From Lantana camara (lineage: Eukaryota; Streptophyta; Magnoliopsida; Lamiales; Verbenaceae), in the NCBI GenBank assembly GCA_037501455.1, contig CM074863.1, positions 61,175,501 to 61,239,500 on the forward strand: a DNA stretch of 64,000 nt, given 5' to 3'. The position numbers were made by a program, and so were the translations under genes. Shown one piece after another: positions 11,304 to 24,600 of the stretch (position 1 is the stretch's first letter; every line of letters starts with the position of its first letter). The notes under the pieces were generated by a model. It searched no databases. It was given only the letters and a program-made list of their open reading frames with translations, and was not told the DNA's origin.

Positions 11304-14187
11304 CCGGTTGCAAAACCGGTGTTCTAGTGTCGTGTGTGAGACAGTCTAGGTCGTACGGCTTAGGGACTATATGACAATGTGTGCATTGCATTGATCTTGA
11401 ACATGAATTTGGCTTTCCTTTTTGAATTTCGTTGGACTATCTGTTGCATTTACATAAGGATCCTTGCAATAATTGTTGAAAATGTGTCATGAGCATGCAC
11501 TAATCGCATGCATCCATTCTTGAAATGAGTTATGATTTCCAGCTTATAAAGATGATATCAAACCACGGCCAAGTTCTAGGACAAAGAAGATTGATTGCAA
11601 ACCTTTTTGAGACATGGAAGATGGGTAGGATACTTTGGGAAGATTGAATCTAGAGATGCGATGGCAGGGAGACATTTGGTGAAATCGGAATAGGAGTTAA
11701 TCATGGGATTGTTGAGATTCAAAAGACTAACTTATGAGAATCGGCTACTTGGAGTGCATTAATTGGATTCAACAGGATCTTTCAACCTAAGGAATGAATT
11801 AAACAAAGCCTTGAAGACATTTTGGTCTCGGATTTGGATCATGGAATAGGTACTAGTCATTAAGAGGAGTAGAGACAACAGGGGTCCGGTAGAGGTTATG
11901 CATCAAGGTTCTACAAAGAAGGACTTCGAACTAAGCCTAGTGATTAGAAGTCGGGTTTTAGAAGGCAAGCATTGGGTAAACACAAATAGAGGGAAGGTGG
12001 TGATATTGAGAACAGGATTTGAGTTCATTTTTCCAAATCCAAGCTGAATTGTCATGCTGTGAGGTTAAATTGGAAGATATGGAGCAACAAATGGAAACGG
12101 GAAAGAAAGGAAACCATGCGCTCAAGTATAAGCAATTGGAGGTGAATTAAATTCACAAAAGATAAGCGCGGAATTCTTGATCGAGGTGACGATTAGAAGT
12201 AAAGGTCGAATTTCGAGGAGAAGTTTGGATACTAACTCTGTGGACGTGGAAGAATTAAGGATTAAGAAATTGCAATCTCGGATAGTGGAAGATACAAGTG
12301 ATGCAAAAGAGACTCATGGAAAACTTGAAGACCGTGGGAAAGGCAAGGGATAATCACCGAGTCAAAGTAACCTCGGGATTTGAGGAACGAGGAAAAGCTA
12401 CCGAGCTAACTACTTACCATCTTGGTGACAGGTTCCAAAACATTCATAGCACGTGCATCATATTTTGCATTAATTATTTATTCTTTTGACCTTATGTTAT
12501 CCTTGCATTTCTAATTGGTTTCGTTGCGCTAATGTATTGTATAATTGCTTGATGTAAACGTGACTCATGCATTGTCATTTTAACCCAACATGCATTTTAG
12601 TGTTTACTTGATAGGAAGTCTTTTCGCCTTAACTATCAAGTATCAATTCAACCGAGCCGCATCTGAGTTATGAGGAAGAGAAATAATAGGATGACATTAG
12701 AAGGAAGGTGAATTTGGGAAATAAGAACTTCTAGTAAAGGATAGGTTAACGGAAACAAGAATTCAGAAGGAGAAGTGAGACTAGAGTTCCGGACAAAATT
12801 AAGAAAGGAGTTTCGGATATCAAGAGAACTAGGGAAGGAGTTGAAAGGTCAAATCCTTGATTTCTATATCAGTTAAACTTCACCTAATGGGATTTACTCA
12901 TCAAGAACTTCGATAAAAGAAGAATCAATAGAGTTCAACCGGGAGAGCAAATTTTAAGGGGGAGAGCACGACCGAGAGAGAAAATGGAAGATGGAAGTAA
13001 TGCTCGAATAAATATGTCAATAGCAACAACGGGGATGCAAGTTAAGGAGAATCCGGAAATCCTAATGGTGGCCATTGGAAATGAATAAGAGGACGGTAAT
13101 GGTTAAGTTGTTAAGAGAGAAGTGACGATGCCAAATTCGGGGAAAGACTTTTCGAGATATGAAGAAGAAAGTTTACTGAACGACTCTATGCCTGGAATTC
13201 CGAATTGGGAGTGATGAAATTATATGGGAGTTTCTGTGACCTCCTAAGATGGAATTAACTAAAGGAAAATTTGGATCAATCTATTATATGAGGGGATGTT
13301 GTCGACCAAGATTTATTTAGTAGAAGTATTAAGGGATCCGAGACAACATTATTAAGTTATCGGTTCTATCAAAGGTGATCCGGAAGGAAATCCACGCAGA
13401 AACCAAACCGGAAAAGATGATCATTGGAAGACTTACATCAAACTTCAAAACGCATCAGGAACGTTTTATCTTCGATTCAAGAAATGTGGAGCTAGATGCC
13501 AAATATAACCTTAAGGGGTCAAAGAGTATGAATAGGTAACATGAACGGAAAAGGGAAAAGGATTCGTGTTAAGGTAGATCCTAATGACGAATACCCCAAG
13601 GTAGGGATTGAATCGTCAAGGTTGTCAGGAGTAGTTATCCTTGAGGGTATTCTAAACTCCGATATGGGTAAGCTAGTAGCTATGGACCTAACTTCGAGGC
13701 GGGTGGTCCAAGGGTATTCGGGAAGTCAAATTCGGTTAATTCAAAAGAGTTGGTTGGGCGAATGAGGATTGAGGGAAATGGTGAAGACTGGAAACAGTAC
13801 AAGTCGGAACGGATCTAAGAATATGATCCTTAAAAGGATTCATCAATCGCTTCACCGGAGAACCCTGAAGAGGTTCAAGACAAGCTGGGCACTGAACTAC
13901 ATTCAGGACAGAGCATACCTTGGACAACGACAATTCACAACTTAAATTTTTGCAACTACGGTGAACGGTACTTATAGCATTCATGATACATGCATCCATG
14001 CAAATTTAACCTACGTAATTTCTATGCTAGGTGTTTTAATCTTGTATGGTGGCAAATTACTTGGAGCATTTGAAAATCAATGTGGGCGACACTTACTACT
14101 TGCGTTGGGTGCCTTAAGTGATTTTAAATTTGGTTTTTGCGTGAGTTGCTTGGGAGTATTGGAGACTTCCTTGCTTTATTTTCGGTT

Positions 14188-14348
14188 AAGAGACGGGGAT
14201 TCTCTTATTTTTGTTTGAGAGACGGGGTACTCTCTTTGTTTGCGAGAGACGGGGTTCTCTCATTGTTGTTGGAGAGACGGGGTTCTCTCATTGTTGCTCG
14301 AGAGACGGGGCTCTCTCCTTGTTGTTTGTGAGAGATGGGGAATCTCTC
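14188..14348 (+). repeat. six-unit hairpin array GAGAGAC-GGGG-(N)TCTCTC
   Basis: Six units start at 14188, 14217, 14244, 14272, 14300 and 14330, a spacing of 27-30 bp. Each is an inverted repeat around a GGGG centre, for example GAGAGACGGGGTTCTCTC. The array ends 47 bp before the polypurine tract. Copies are at 21386-21546 and 28604-28764 in the other internal regions. Confidence 0.9.
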
Positions 14349-14395
14349 ATTGTTTGTTTTCAAGCGTGCTTTGAATCCGAGGACGGATTCTTTTT

Positions 14396-14407
14396 AAGGG
14401 GGAGAGA
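14396..14407 (+). other. polypurine tract of LARD unit 1
   Basis: AAGGGGGAGAGA, one base from the start of LTR 2 at 14409. This is the expected plus-strand priming site. Repeated before LTR 3 and LTR 4. Confidence 0.85.
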
Positions 14408-14408
14408 T

Positions 14409-17400
14409 TGTAACGCCCCAGTTTTTCAGTTTAAAATAATGTGACGTATTTGTTTATAAATTTTAATTATATGGTTAATTGTTTATAAATGTTTATATTT
14501 GATTCAAACTATAAACTATTTCTATTTTAATTTAATTCATTTTATTTTACTTTGATATTTAGTGTTTAATTTCTTAATTGAGGTTTCACGTTACCTTAAC
14601 TGTTTCGGTAATTTCTTTAATTAATTACAACATGTTATTAGTTTGTTTAATTTATTTAATATGGAATTTAAGTTTAGTAATTTATTCATAACTATATGAA
14701 TTCGTTCATGCGCATGAGTGTTCTATTTGTGCTTCGTTCATATATGTAATGATATCGGATTGGTATGGAAATTTAGTATGTCGTAAATATGTGTGTTATG
14801 AACATGTCTCTATGCTCGGTTTATGTTTTCGGATTCATTTGACGTGTTTACGAATTTATTTTGATTTTTGGAACCAAGTCGGGGGCTAACGAGAAATTAG
14901 CGCACCCTTGGTTCCGTGCGTGATATCTTGAGCTCGGGAATTCGGATTCGAATTCCGACACCTCTGTTGCCTTCGTATCGACGATTCGGAGACAATGGAA
15001 CAAGCCTCATACCTTTTTGAAATCATTAAGACCTCCGAAATCCAACCGTAACGGACAACTCGTGCAAGAAGAGCTCCTTTTGTTGACTAGTCTTCATGGT
15101 GGGACCCCATTACACCCCTTAACCTAACCATACCTTAACCATGACTTATCCACCTTGAGTTAAGCCCCTTTCTCTTCCCTTTTGCTCTGAAAACCGAACC
15201 ACACATCTCCATTTTCAGCTGGAACTGATCGAGAGAAAGAGAGAGGAGAAAGGAAGAGAAAAACCTTGGCCCTTTGTGATTTTGAGCTCAAATCACCATC
15301 TTCCTTCACCAAAACTTCAAGGTATGAATATTTATGTCTTCTCTACTCAATTATGCTTGATTTCATCTATTTAAAACATGATTTGGATCAGATTTGATTA
15401 GGGTTTGAATTATGAGATTGGTATGAACTTTTAGGGGTTTTTGCTCTTGTGACCTATATGTTTGTGTGGCTGAATTTCTTGCTTATATGTGATCATATGA
15501 ACTTGTTTCTTGGCTTATTTCTTTCCTAACTGATAGTATAGGATGTTAGGAGGATTTCATCTCTTGACCCTTTTATGAAATTATGAGATTTGGAGCTCCA
15601 AACTTGATGTTCAAACTGTTTCCCCTGTTTTCGAACTGCTGTGTGAAATATGGTGTTGTTGCTTGATCAAATGGTCTCCATTTCGGGTGAAATTGCATGG
15701 ATCTTATGTACACTCATTGTTCTATATGTTAGCATTCATGTTTCAAGTTTTTGGATCCATTTTAAGCCTCAAAACCGCAAGACATGGCCTGTTCTTATGC
15801 ATGATCTTTGACAGAATTGTTGCTGTTGTGTTTGGTAACTTGTTGGTCATTCTAATGTGCTTTAAATTGTACCATTTTGCATATATATGATGTATATTAG
15901 TTGTTTGGTATGTTAGCATGCATTCCCCAAAGTTTCAGATCCAAATTTAAGCCCTAAGTACTTGATCAAGGCATGATAGAATCATTAGGGCTCATATGTC
16001 CGATTGTAGCGACCCAGTTTTGTTTCACGGTTTCGATGATCTTAACGTGTGATTTAGCTTTTGCACTCTAAATGAAAAATGTTCATAACATGCCAAATAT
16101 GTTGCATATTAAGTTTCAGAGCATTTGGAGTTCATTTGGTATGCCTTTGGATTGAGTTTGTTTGAGTTCAGTTTTGCCGGTTAGGTCTTGCATGCGCCTC
16201 AAATTCTGTACCGTGACACCCCCGTGTCTCATTTACTCATAAGAGGGAGACACGGGCGTGTCACACCTTCTGGGCAGTTCTGTACTGAGCCACGCCCGTG
16301 GCTCAGTTGGGCTAGGGTTGGTGACACCCCCGTGTCACTTCCCATGCGCAGTCTTCGTTACTTCCTCTTCGGTTTTTGATTTGTTTCCCCTCCTTAATGA
16401 TTTTATCTCCTTTCGTGTTGAACTATGAACTTGTTTGGCTAGGTGTTAGGAGTATTATGGTGCAATTTCATGATATTTGGATGAGGTTTAAAGTATGCTT
16501 TTAGTGAATTGCTATGACGTGGCTTGAATACTTCTATATGAAATATTAAGTACATTCTTGCATTCTTTTGATGTCTTAAGTGATGTTCTTGGCCTTTTTG
16601 TGTATCATACTCAATGTAAACATGTTTGAAGGTATAATATGATTATGGTTCTAAGATTTTGTAAGATATTGCTAAGAATTATGAAGGATATGAAATAAAT
16701 GAGTATGATACCTTCATTTCTTGAAAGTATTTGAATGAATGGCTTGTTATATGCCTTAATCGCATTAATAGTGCACATGAACGTTTTTATGATATAACAT
16801 GATCATATATGCATTCATTCATATTCACTTCATTGCCGTGCGTCATATATGGTTCATTGAAGTCTCGAGTCTCACGAACACGTCTTGTGGTCTTTTGTAC
16901 AGTTTATCTCCAGGGTGGAGAGCTTTTGATTGTTCAGGCACTTGGTGCTCGATCCTTGTTTCATCACGGTTCAGGTGAGGGTGGTTTTTGTTTTAGCTAT
17001 GTAACAAACCCTACAACCCTTATGTGAAAAGCTTTGGCCAAAACCTTATGACTATACATATATGATTTTCAAATGAAGTCATCGAGTAAATCCTTCTGAA
17101 TTATGCGTATGAGCGTATAACTTAAAAATGGTTTTGTAATGAGGCTATGCTCCAAACCATGTGTCTTCATGCTAGCTACGGAATAGGATGACACGGAGAG
17201 GTACGTATATAGCATATGCCGAATTACACGGTAAGGTATGATTTCTTATAGTATGTATTGATCGAGTAAACCCTTTTCAAAAGATTTATGAATTATGATA
17301 TGTACTTATGAATTATGATATGTATTTATGAATTATGTTATGTACTTATGAATTGAAATGTTTTGGCGAGTCACATTTCTGATTTATGACTTCTGATTTA

Positions 17401-18481
17401 ACGGGCCCCGGGACTTAGTATATGTGGCTAACCGAGGAAGCAAGGGCTGACGGGGATCCCATATACTAGTCCCAACCAACTACGGTGATACCGGCCCTCG
17501 CTAGGAGGTTTAGCGGGGAATGGGAGCTGAGTGCCTTTGGGGAATTCATGTACCCCCATTGGCCCATGTATAAACCGGTGGCCGGGTCTTGCAAGCCCGT
17601 CCACCACCTGGAGGAAGAAGGTTGGTTAGGATTTATGCCTCTTCTTATGTATATGTTTTGATAGAATTATGCACCGTGCGGGAAAGCCGGAACACGGATT
17701 GCCCAAACGCTATGATTTATGATATATGGTCTGCATGTATTATGATATATTGCATGAACACCTAATCAACATATTATTGATATTTGTCGTACACGGTCGG
17801 AGTTCGGTTGGAGATTGTGCACGCTCACTCGCCGGGCCTTATAATTATGTATGATTTATGAAGGGAATGAATTTAATATGAATTAGTCGTAAAAGTCGAG
17901 CATTGTCTATCTATTTTCTTGTCCCTTTCGGGAACTAAATTCAAATAAAACCTTGCTCGGGATTTATGACTTGCATGTGCATGTTCTATATATTTATGTA
18001 TCGCTCCTGCTCACTCAGTCTTCTAGAGACTGACCCCCTCCCTCCCCAACACTTTAGTGTGCAGGTTTGGCTTTGGAATTTCGGGCTAGGCGGAGATGTT
18101 TGGAGTCTTTAAGTGGTCGAGTTAAGTTAGGAGAGTCCCTGCACTCGTTTATGTATTGGAATTATGTATGATTCGTTCTTTTATATCATGAACTTGTATA
18201 ATTATGTAACTATTATTGAAACGTTGTTGCTGAGTTTTGCTATTGAATTAAAAGAGGCCTGAAGAGCCCAAATTCTGCTTATGGTTGGTATACTTGAACT
18301 TTGGTTTTGCTATGCATCGTACTTTGGTTGTTATTGCAGGGTCTAGCTCCGCCTGGCTTAGGAAGGTTTTTATGTTTGTCTCCCGTTCGCTATGGTTTGA
18401 TATGGGTGCGGATTAGCTGTTTCGTTACTCGTGTTGAGCCATAGTGCGGGGGATGTGGTGCCTCACGTGCGGGGTGCTACA
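14409..18481 (+). mobile_element. LARD array LTR 2 (4073 bp)
   Basis: TGTAACGCCCC...GGTGCTACA. It shares the 15-bp gap of LTRs 3-4 but has the LTR-1-like variants CACCTCTGTTGCC and CTTATTTCTTTCC in its first half and three copies of the 20-bp repeat. Private variants include GAAGTCATCGAG, AAACCATGTGTC and CGCCGGGCC. Confidence 0.93.
16213..16338 (+). repeat. cluster of four 18-nt 7-4-7 palindromes in LTR 2
   Basis: Units at 16213-16230 (GTGACAC-CCCC-GTGTCTC), 16247-16264 (GAGACAC-GGGC-GTGTCAC), 16287-16304 (GAGCCAC-GCCC-GTGGCTC) and 16321-16338 (GTGACAC-CCCC-GTGTCAC). The same cluster is in LTR 3 (about 23411-23536) and LTR 4 (about 30629-30754). In LTR 1 it is split by the solo LTR at 8289. 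Confidence 0.9.
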
Positions 18482-21400
18482 TCCTTAAGTGGTATCAGAG
18501 CCCGGTTGCAAAACCGGTGTTCTAGTGTCGTGTGTGAGACAGTCTAGGTCGTACGGCTTAGGGACTATATGACAATGTGTGCATTGCATTGATCTTGAAC
18601 ATGAATTTGGCTTTCCTTTTTGAATTTCGTTGGACTATCTGTTGCATTTACATAAGGATCCTTGCAATAATTGTTGAAAATGTGTCATGAGCATGCACTA
18701 ATCGCATGCATCCATTCTTGAAATGAGTTATGATTTCCAGCTTATAAAGATGATATCAAACCACGGCCAAGTTCTAGGACAAAGAAGATTGATTGCAAAC
18801 CTTTTTGAGACATGGAAGATGGGTAGGATACTTTGGGAAGATTGAATCTAGAGATGCGATGGCAGGGAGACATTTGGTGAAATCGGAATAGGAGTTAATC
18901 ATGGGATTGTTGAGATTCAAAAGACTAACTTATGAGAATCGGCTACTTGGAGTGCATTAATTGGATTCAACAGGATCTTTCAACCTAAGGAATGAATTAA
19001 ACAAAGCCTTGAAGACATTTTGGTCTCGGATTTGGATCATGGAATAGGTACTAGTCATTAAGAGGAGTAGAGACAACAGGGGTCCGGTAGAGGTTATGCA
19101 TCAAGGTTCTACAAAGAAGGACTTCGAACTAAGCCTAGTGATTAGAAGTCGGGTTTTAGAAGGCAAGCATTGGGTAAACACAAATAGAGGGAAGGTGGTG
19201 ATATTGAGAACAGGATTTGAGTTCATTTTTCCAAATCCAAGCTGAATTGTCATGCTGTGAGGTTAAATTGGAAGATATGGAGCAACAAATGGAAACGGGA
19301 AAGAAAGGAAACCATGCGCTCAAGTATAAGCAATTGGAGGTGAATTAAATTCACAAAAGATAAGCGCGGAATTCTTGATCGAGGTGACGATTAGAAGTAA
19401 AGGTCGAATTTCGAGGAGAAGTTTGGATACTAACTCTGTGGACGTGGAAGAATTAAGGATTAAGAAATTGCAATCTCGGATAGTGGAAGATACAAGTGAT
19501 GCAAAAGAGACTCATGGAAAACTTGAAGACCGTGGGAAAGGCAAGGGATAATCACCGAGTCAAAGTAACCTCGGGATTTGAGGAACGAGGAAAAGCTACC
19601 GAGCTAACTACTTACCATCTTGGTGACAGGTTCCAAAACATTCATAGCACGTGCATCATATTTTGCATTAATTATTTATTCTTTTGACCTTATGTTATCC
19701 TTGCATTTCTAATTGGTTTCGTTGCGCTAATGTATTGTATAATTGCTTGATGTAAACGTGACTCATGCATTGTCATTTTAACCCAACATGCATTTTAGTG
19801 TTTACTTGATAGGAAGTCTTTTCGCCTCAACTATCAAGTATCAATTCAACCGAGCCGCATCTGAGTTATGAGGAAGAGAAATAATAGGATGACATTAGAA
19901 GGAAGGTGAATTTGGGAAATAAGAACTTCTAGTAAAGGATAGGTTAACGGAAACAAGAATTCAGAAGGAGAAGTGAGACTAGAGTTCCGGACAAAATTAA
20001 GAAAGGAGTTTCGGATATCAAGAGAACTAGGGAAGGAGTTGAAAGGTCAAATCCTTGATTTCTATATCAGTTAAACTTCACCTAATGGGATTTACTCATC
20101 AAGAACTTCGATAAAAGAAGAATCAATAGAGTTCAACCGGGAGAGCAAATTTTAAGGGGGAGAGCACGACCGAGAGAGAAAATGGAAGATGGAAGTAATG
20201 CTCGAATAAATATGTCAATAGCAACAACGGGGATGCAAGTTAAGGAGAATCCGGAAATCCTAATGGTGGCCATTGGAAATGAATAAGAGGACGGTAATGG
20301 TTAAGTTGTTAAGAGAGAAGTGACGATGCCAAATTCGGGGAAAGACTTTTCGAGATATGAAGAAGAAAGTTTACTGAACGACTCTATGCCTGGAATTCCG
20401 AATTGGGAGTGATGAAATTATATGGGAGTTTCTGTGACCTCCTAAGATGGAATTAACTAAAGGAAAATTTGGATCAATCTATTATATGAGGGGATGTTGT
20501 CGACCAAGATTTATTTAGTAGAAGTATTAAGGGATCCGAGACAACATTATTAAGTTATCGGTTCTATCAAAGGTGATCCGGAAGGAAATCCACGCAGAAA
20601 CCAAACCGGAAAAGATGATCATTGGAAGATTTACATCAAACTTCAAAACGCATCAGGAACGTTTTATCTTCGATTCAAGAAATGTGGAGCTAGATGCCAA
20701 ATATAACCTTAAGGGGTCAAAGAGTATGAATAGGTAACATGAACGGAAAATGGAAAAGGATTCGTGTTAAGGTAGATCCTAATGACGAATACCCCAAGGT
20801 AGGGATTGAATCGTCAAGGTTGTCAGGAGTAGTTATCCTTGAGGGTATTCTAAACTCCGATATGGGTAAGCTAGTAGCTATGGACCTAACTTCGAGGCGG
20901 GTGGTCCAAGGGTATTCGGGAAGTCAAATTCGGTTAATTCAAAAGAGTTGGTTGGGCGAATGAGGATTGAGGGAAATGGTGAAGACTGGAAACAGTACAA
21001 GTCGGAACGGATCTAAGAATATGATCCTTAAAAGGATTCATCAATCGCTTCACCGGAGAACCCTGAAGAGGTTCAAGACAAGCTGGGCACTGAACTACAT
21101 TCAGGACAGAGCATACCTTGGACAACGACAATTCACAACTTAAATTTTTGCAACTACGGTGAACGGTACTTATAGCATTCATGATACATGCATCCATGCA
21201 AATTTAACCTACGTAATTTCTATGCTAGGTGTTTTAATCTTGTATGGTGGCAAATTACTTGGAGCATTTGAAAATCAATGTGGGCGACACTTACTACTTG
21301 CGTTGGGTGCCTTAAGTGATTTTAAATTTGGTTTTTGCGTGAGTTGCTTGGGAGTATTGGAGACTTCCTTGCTTTATTTTCGGTTAAGAGACGGGGATTC

Positions 21401-21606
21401 TCTTATTTTTGTTTGAGAGACGGGGTACTCTCTTTGTTTGCGAGAGACGGGGTTCTCTCATTGTTGTTGGAGAGACGGGGTTCTCTCATTGTTGCTCGAG
21501 AGACGGGGCTCTCTCCTTGTTGTTTGTGAGAGACGGGGAATCTCTCATTGTTTGTTTTCAAGCGTGCTTTGAATCCGAGGACGGATTCTTTTTAAGGGGG
21601 AGAGAT
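18482..21606 (+). mobile_element. LARD internal region 2 (3125 bp, non-coding)
   Basis: Same length and content as internal region 1: primer site 18490-18501, hairpin array 21386-21546, polypurine tract just before 21607. Private variants include GAAGATTTACATC near 20630 and AAAATGGAAAAGG near 20747. No coding motif. Confidence 0.9.
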
Positions 21607-24600
21607 TGTAACGCCCCAGTTTTTCAGTTTAAAATAATGTGACGTATTTGTTTATAAATTTTAATTATATGGTTAATTGTTTATAAATGTTTATATTTGA
21701 TTCAAACTATAAACTATTTCTATTTTAATTTAATTCATTTTATTTTACTTTGATATTTAGTGTTTAATTTCTTAATTGAGGTTTCACGTTACCTTAACTG
21801 TTTCGGTAATTTCTTTAATTAATTACAACATGTTATTAGTTTGTTTAATTTATTTAATATGGAATTTAAGTTTAGTAATTTATTCATAACTATATGAATT
21901 CGTTCATGCGCATGAGTGTTCTATTTGTGCTTCGTTCATATATGTAATGATATCGGATTGGTATGGAAATTTAGTATGTCGTAAATATGTGTGTTATGAA
22001 CATGTCTCTATGCTCGGTTTATGTTTTCGGATTCATTTGACGTGTTTACGAATTTATTTTGATTTTTGGAACCAAGTCGGGGGCTAACGAGAAATTAGCG
22101 CACCCTTGGTTCCGTGCGTGATATCTTGAGCTCGGGAATTCGGATTCGAATTCCGACACCTCCGTTGCCTTCGTATCGACGATTCGGAGACAATGGAACA
22201 AGCCTCATACCTTTTTGAAATCATTAAGACCTCCGAAATCCAACCGTAACGGACAACTCGTGCAAGAAGAGCTCCTTTTGTTGACTAGTCTTCATGGTGG
22301 GACCCCATTACACCCCTTAACCTAACCATACCTTAACCATGACTTATCCACCTTGAGTTAAGCCCCTTTCTCTTCCCTTTTGCTCTGAAAACCGAACCAC
22401 ACATCTCCATTTTCAGCTGGAACTGATCGAGAGAAAGAGAGAGGAGAAAGGAAGAGAAAAACCTTGGCCCTTTGTGATTTTGAGCTCAAATCACCATCTT
22501 CCTTCACCAAAACTTCAAGGTATGAATATTTATGTCTTCTCTACTCAATTATGCTTGATTTCATCTATTTAAAACATGATTTGGATCAGATTTGATTAGG
22601 GTTTGAATTATGAGATTGGTATGAACTTTTAGGGGTTTTTGCTCTTGTGACCTATATGTTTGTGTGGCTGAATTTCTTGCTTATATGTGATCATATGAAC
22701 TTGTTTCTTGGCTTATTTATTTCCTAACTGATAGTATAGGATGTTAGGAGGATTTCATCTCTTGACCCTTTTATGAAATTATGAGATTTGGAGCTCCAAA
22801 CTTGATGTTCAAACTGTTTCCCCTGTTTTCGAACTGCTGTGTGAAATATGGTGTTGTTGCTTGATCAAATGGTCTCCATTTCGGGTGAAATTGCATGGAT
22901 CTTATGTACACTCATTGTTCTATATGTTAGCATTCATGTTTCAAGTTTTTGGATCCATTTTAAGCCTCAAAACCGCAAGACATGGCCTGTTCTTATGCAT
23001 GATCTTTGACAGAATTGTTGCTGTTGTGTTTGGTAACTTGTTGGTCATTCTAATGTGCTTTAAATTGTACCATTTTGCATATATATGATGTATATTAGTT
23101 GTTTGGTATGTTAGCATGCATTCCCCAAAGTTTCAGATCCAAATTTAAGCCCTAAGTACTTGATCAAGGCATGATAGAATCATTAGGGCTCATATGTCCG
23201 ATTGTAGCGACCCAGTTTTGTTTCACGGTTTCGATGATCTTAACGTGTGATTTAGCTTTTGCACTCTAAATGAAAAATGTTCATAACATGCCAAATATGT
23301 TGCATATTAAGTTTCAGAGCATTTGGAGTTCATTTGGTATGCCTTTGGATTGAGTTTGTTTGAGTTCAGTTTTGCCGGTTAGGTCTTGCATGCGCCTCAA
23401 ATTCTGTACCGTGACACCCCCGTGTCTCATTTACTCATAAGAGGGAGACACGGGCGTGTCACACCTTCTGGGCAGTTCTGTACTGAGCCACGCCCGTGGC
23501 TCAGTTGGGCTAGGGTTGGTGACACCCCCGTGTCACTTCCCATGCGCAGTCTTCGTTACTTCCTCTTCGGTTTTTGATTTGTTTCCCCTCCTTAATGATT
23601 TTATCTCCTTTCGTGTTGAACTATGAACTTGTTTGGCTAGGTGTTAGGAGTATTATGGTGCAATTTCATGATATTTGGATGAGGTTTAAAGTATGCTTTT
23701 AGTGAATTGCTATGACGTGGCTTGAATACTTCTATATGAAATATTAAGTACATTCTTGCATTCTTTTGATGTCTTAAGTGATGTTCTTGGCCTTTTTGTG
23801 TATCATACTCAATGTAAACATGTTTGAAGGTATAATATGATTATGGTTCTAAGATTTTGTAAGATATTGCTAAGAATTATGAAGGATATGAAATAAATGA
23901 GTATGATACCTTCATTTCTTGAAAGTATTTGAATGAATGGCTTGTTATATGCCTTAATCGCATTAATAGTGCACATGAACGTTTTTATGATATAACATGA
24001 TCATATATGCATTCATTCATATTCACTTCATTGCCGTGCGTCATATATGGTTCATTGAAGTCTCGAGTCTCACGAACACGTCTTGTGGTCTTTTGTACAG
24101 TTTATCTCCAGGGTGGAGAGCTTTTGATTGTTCAGGCACTTGGTGCTCGATCCTTGTTTCATCACGGTTCAGGTGAGGGTGGTTTTTGTTTTAGCTATGT
24201 AACAAACCCTACAACCCTTATGTGAAAAGCTTTGGCCAAAACCTTATGACTATACATATATGATTTTCAAATGAAGTTATCGAGTAAATCCTTCTGAATT
24301 ATGCGTATGAGCGTATAACTTAAAAATGGTTTTGTAATGAGGCTATGCTCCAAACCGTGTGTCTTCATGCTAGCTACGGAATAGGATGACACGGAGAGGT
24401 ACGTATATAGCATATGCCGAATTACACGGTAAGGTATGATTTCTTATAGTATGTATTGATCGAGTAAACCCTTTTCAAAAGATTTATGAATTATGATATG
24501 TACTTATGAATTATGATATGTATTTATGAATTATGTTATGTACTTATGAATTATGTTATGTACTTATGAATTGAAATGTTTTGGCGAGTCACATTTCTGA

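Larger units (their letters stand above)
11284..14408 (+). mobile_element. LARD internal region 1 (3125 bp, non-coding)
   Basis: Runs from the end of LTR 1 to the start of LTR 2. It begins with the primer site at 11292-11303 and ends in a polypurine tract. No gag, protease, RT or integrase motif is visible in any frame; the longest frames are under 90 codons. A non-coding internal region with very long LTRs fits a large retrotransposon derivative (LARD), which must move using proteins from an autonomous relative. Private variants include a T in GAGAGATGGGG near 14331-14340 and CGCCTTAAC near 12625. Confidence 0.88.

Noticed and set aside
14188..14348. Regular ~28-bp repeats resembling a CRISPR array
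   Set aside because: The intervening bases are near-identical T/G-rich linkers rather than unique spacers, and the context is a plant retrotransposon. Kept as a hairpin array.
11284..14408. Possible degenerate gag-pol in LARD internal region
   Set aside because: I looked for FIDD, zinc-knuckle, DSGA and integrase motifs in all frames and saw none.
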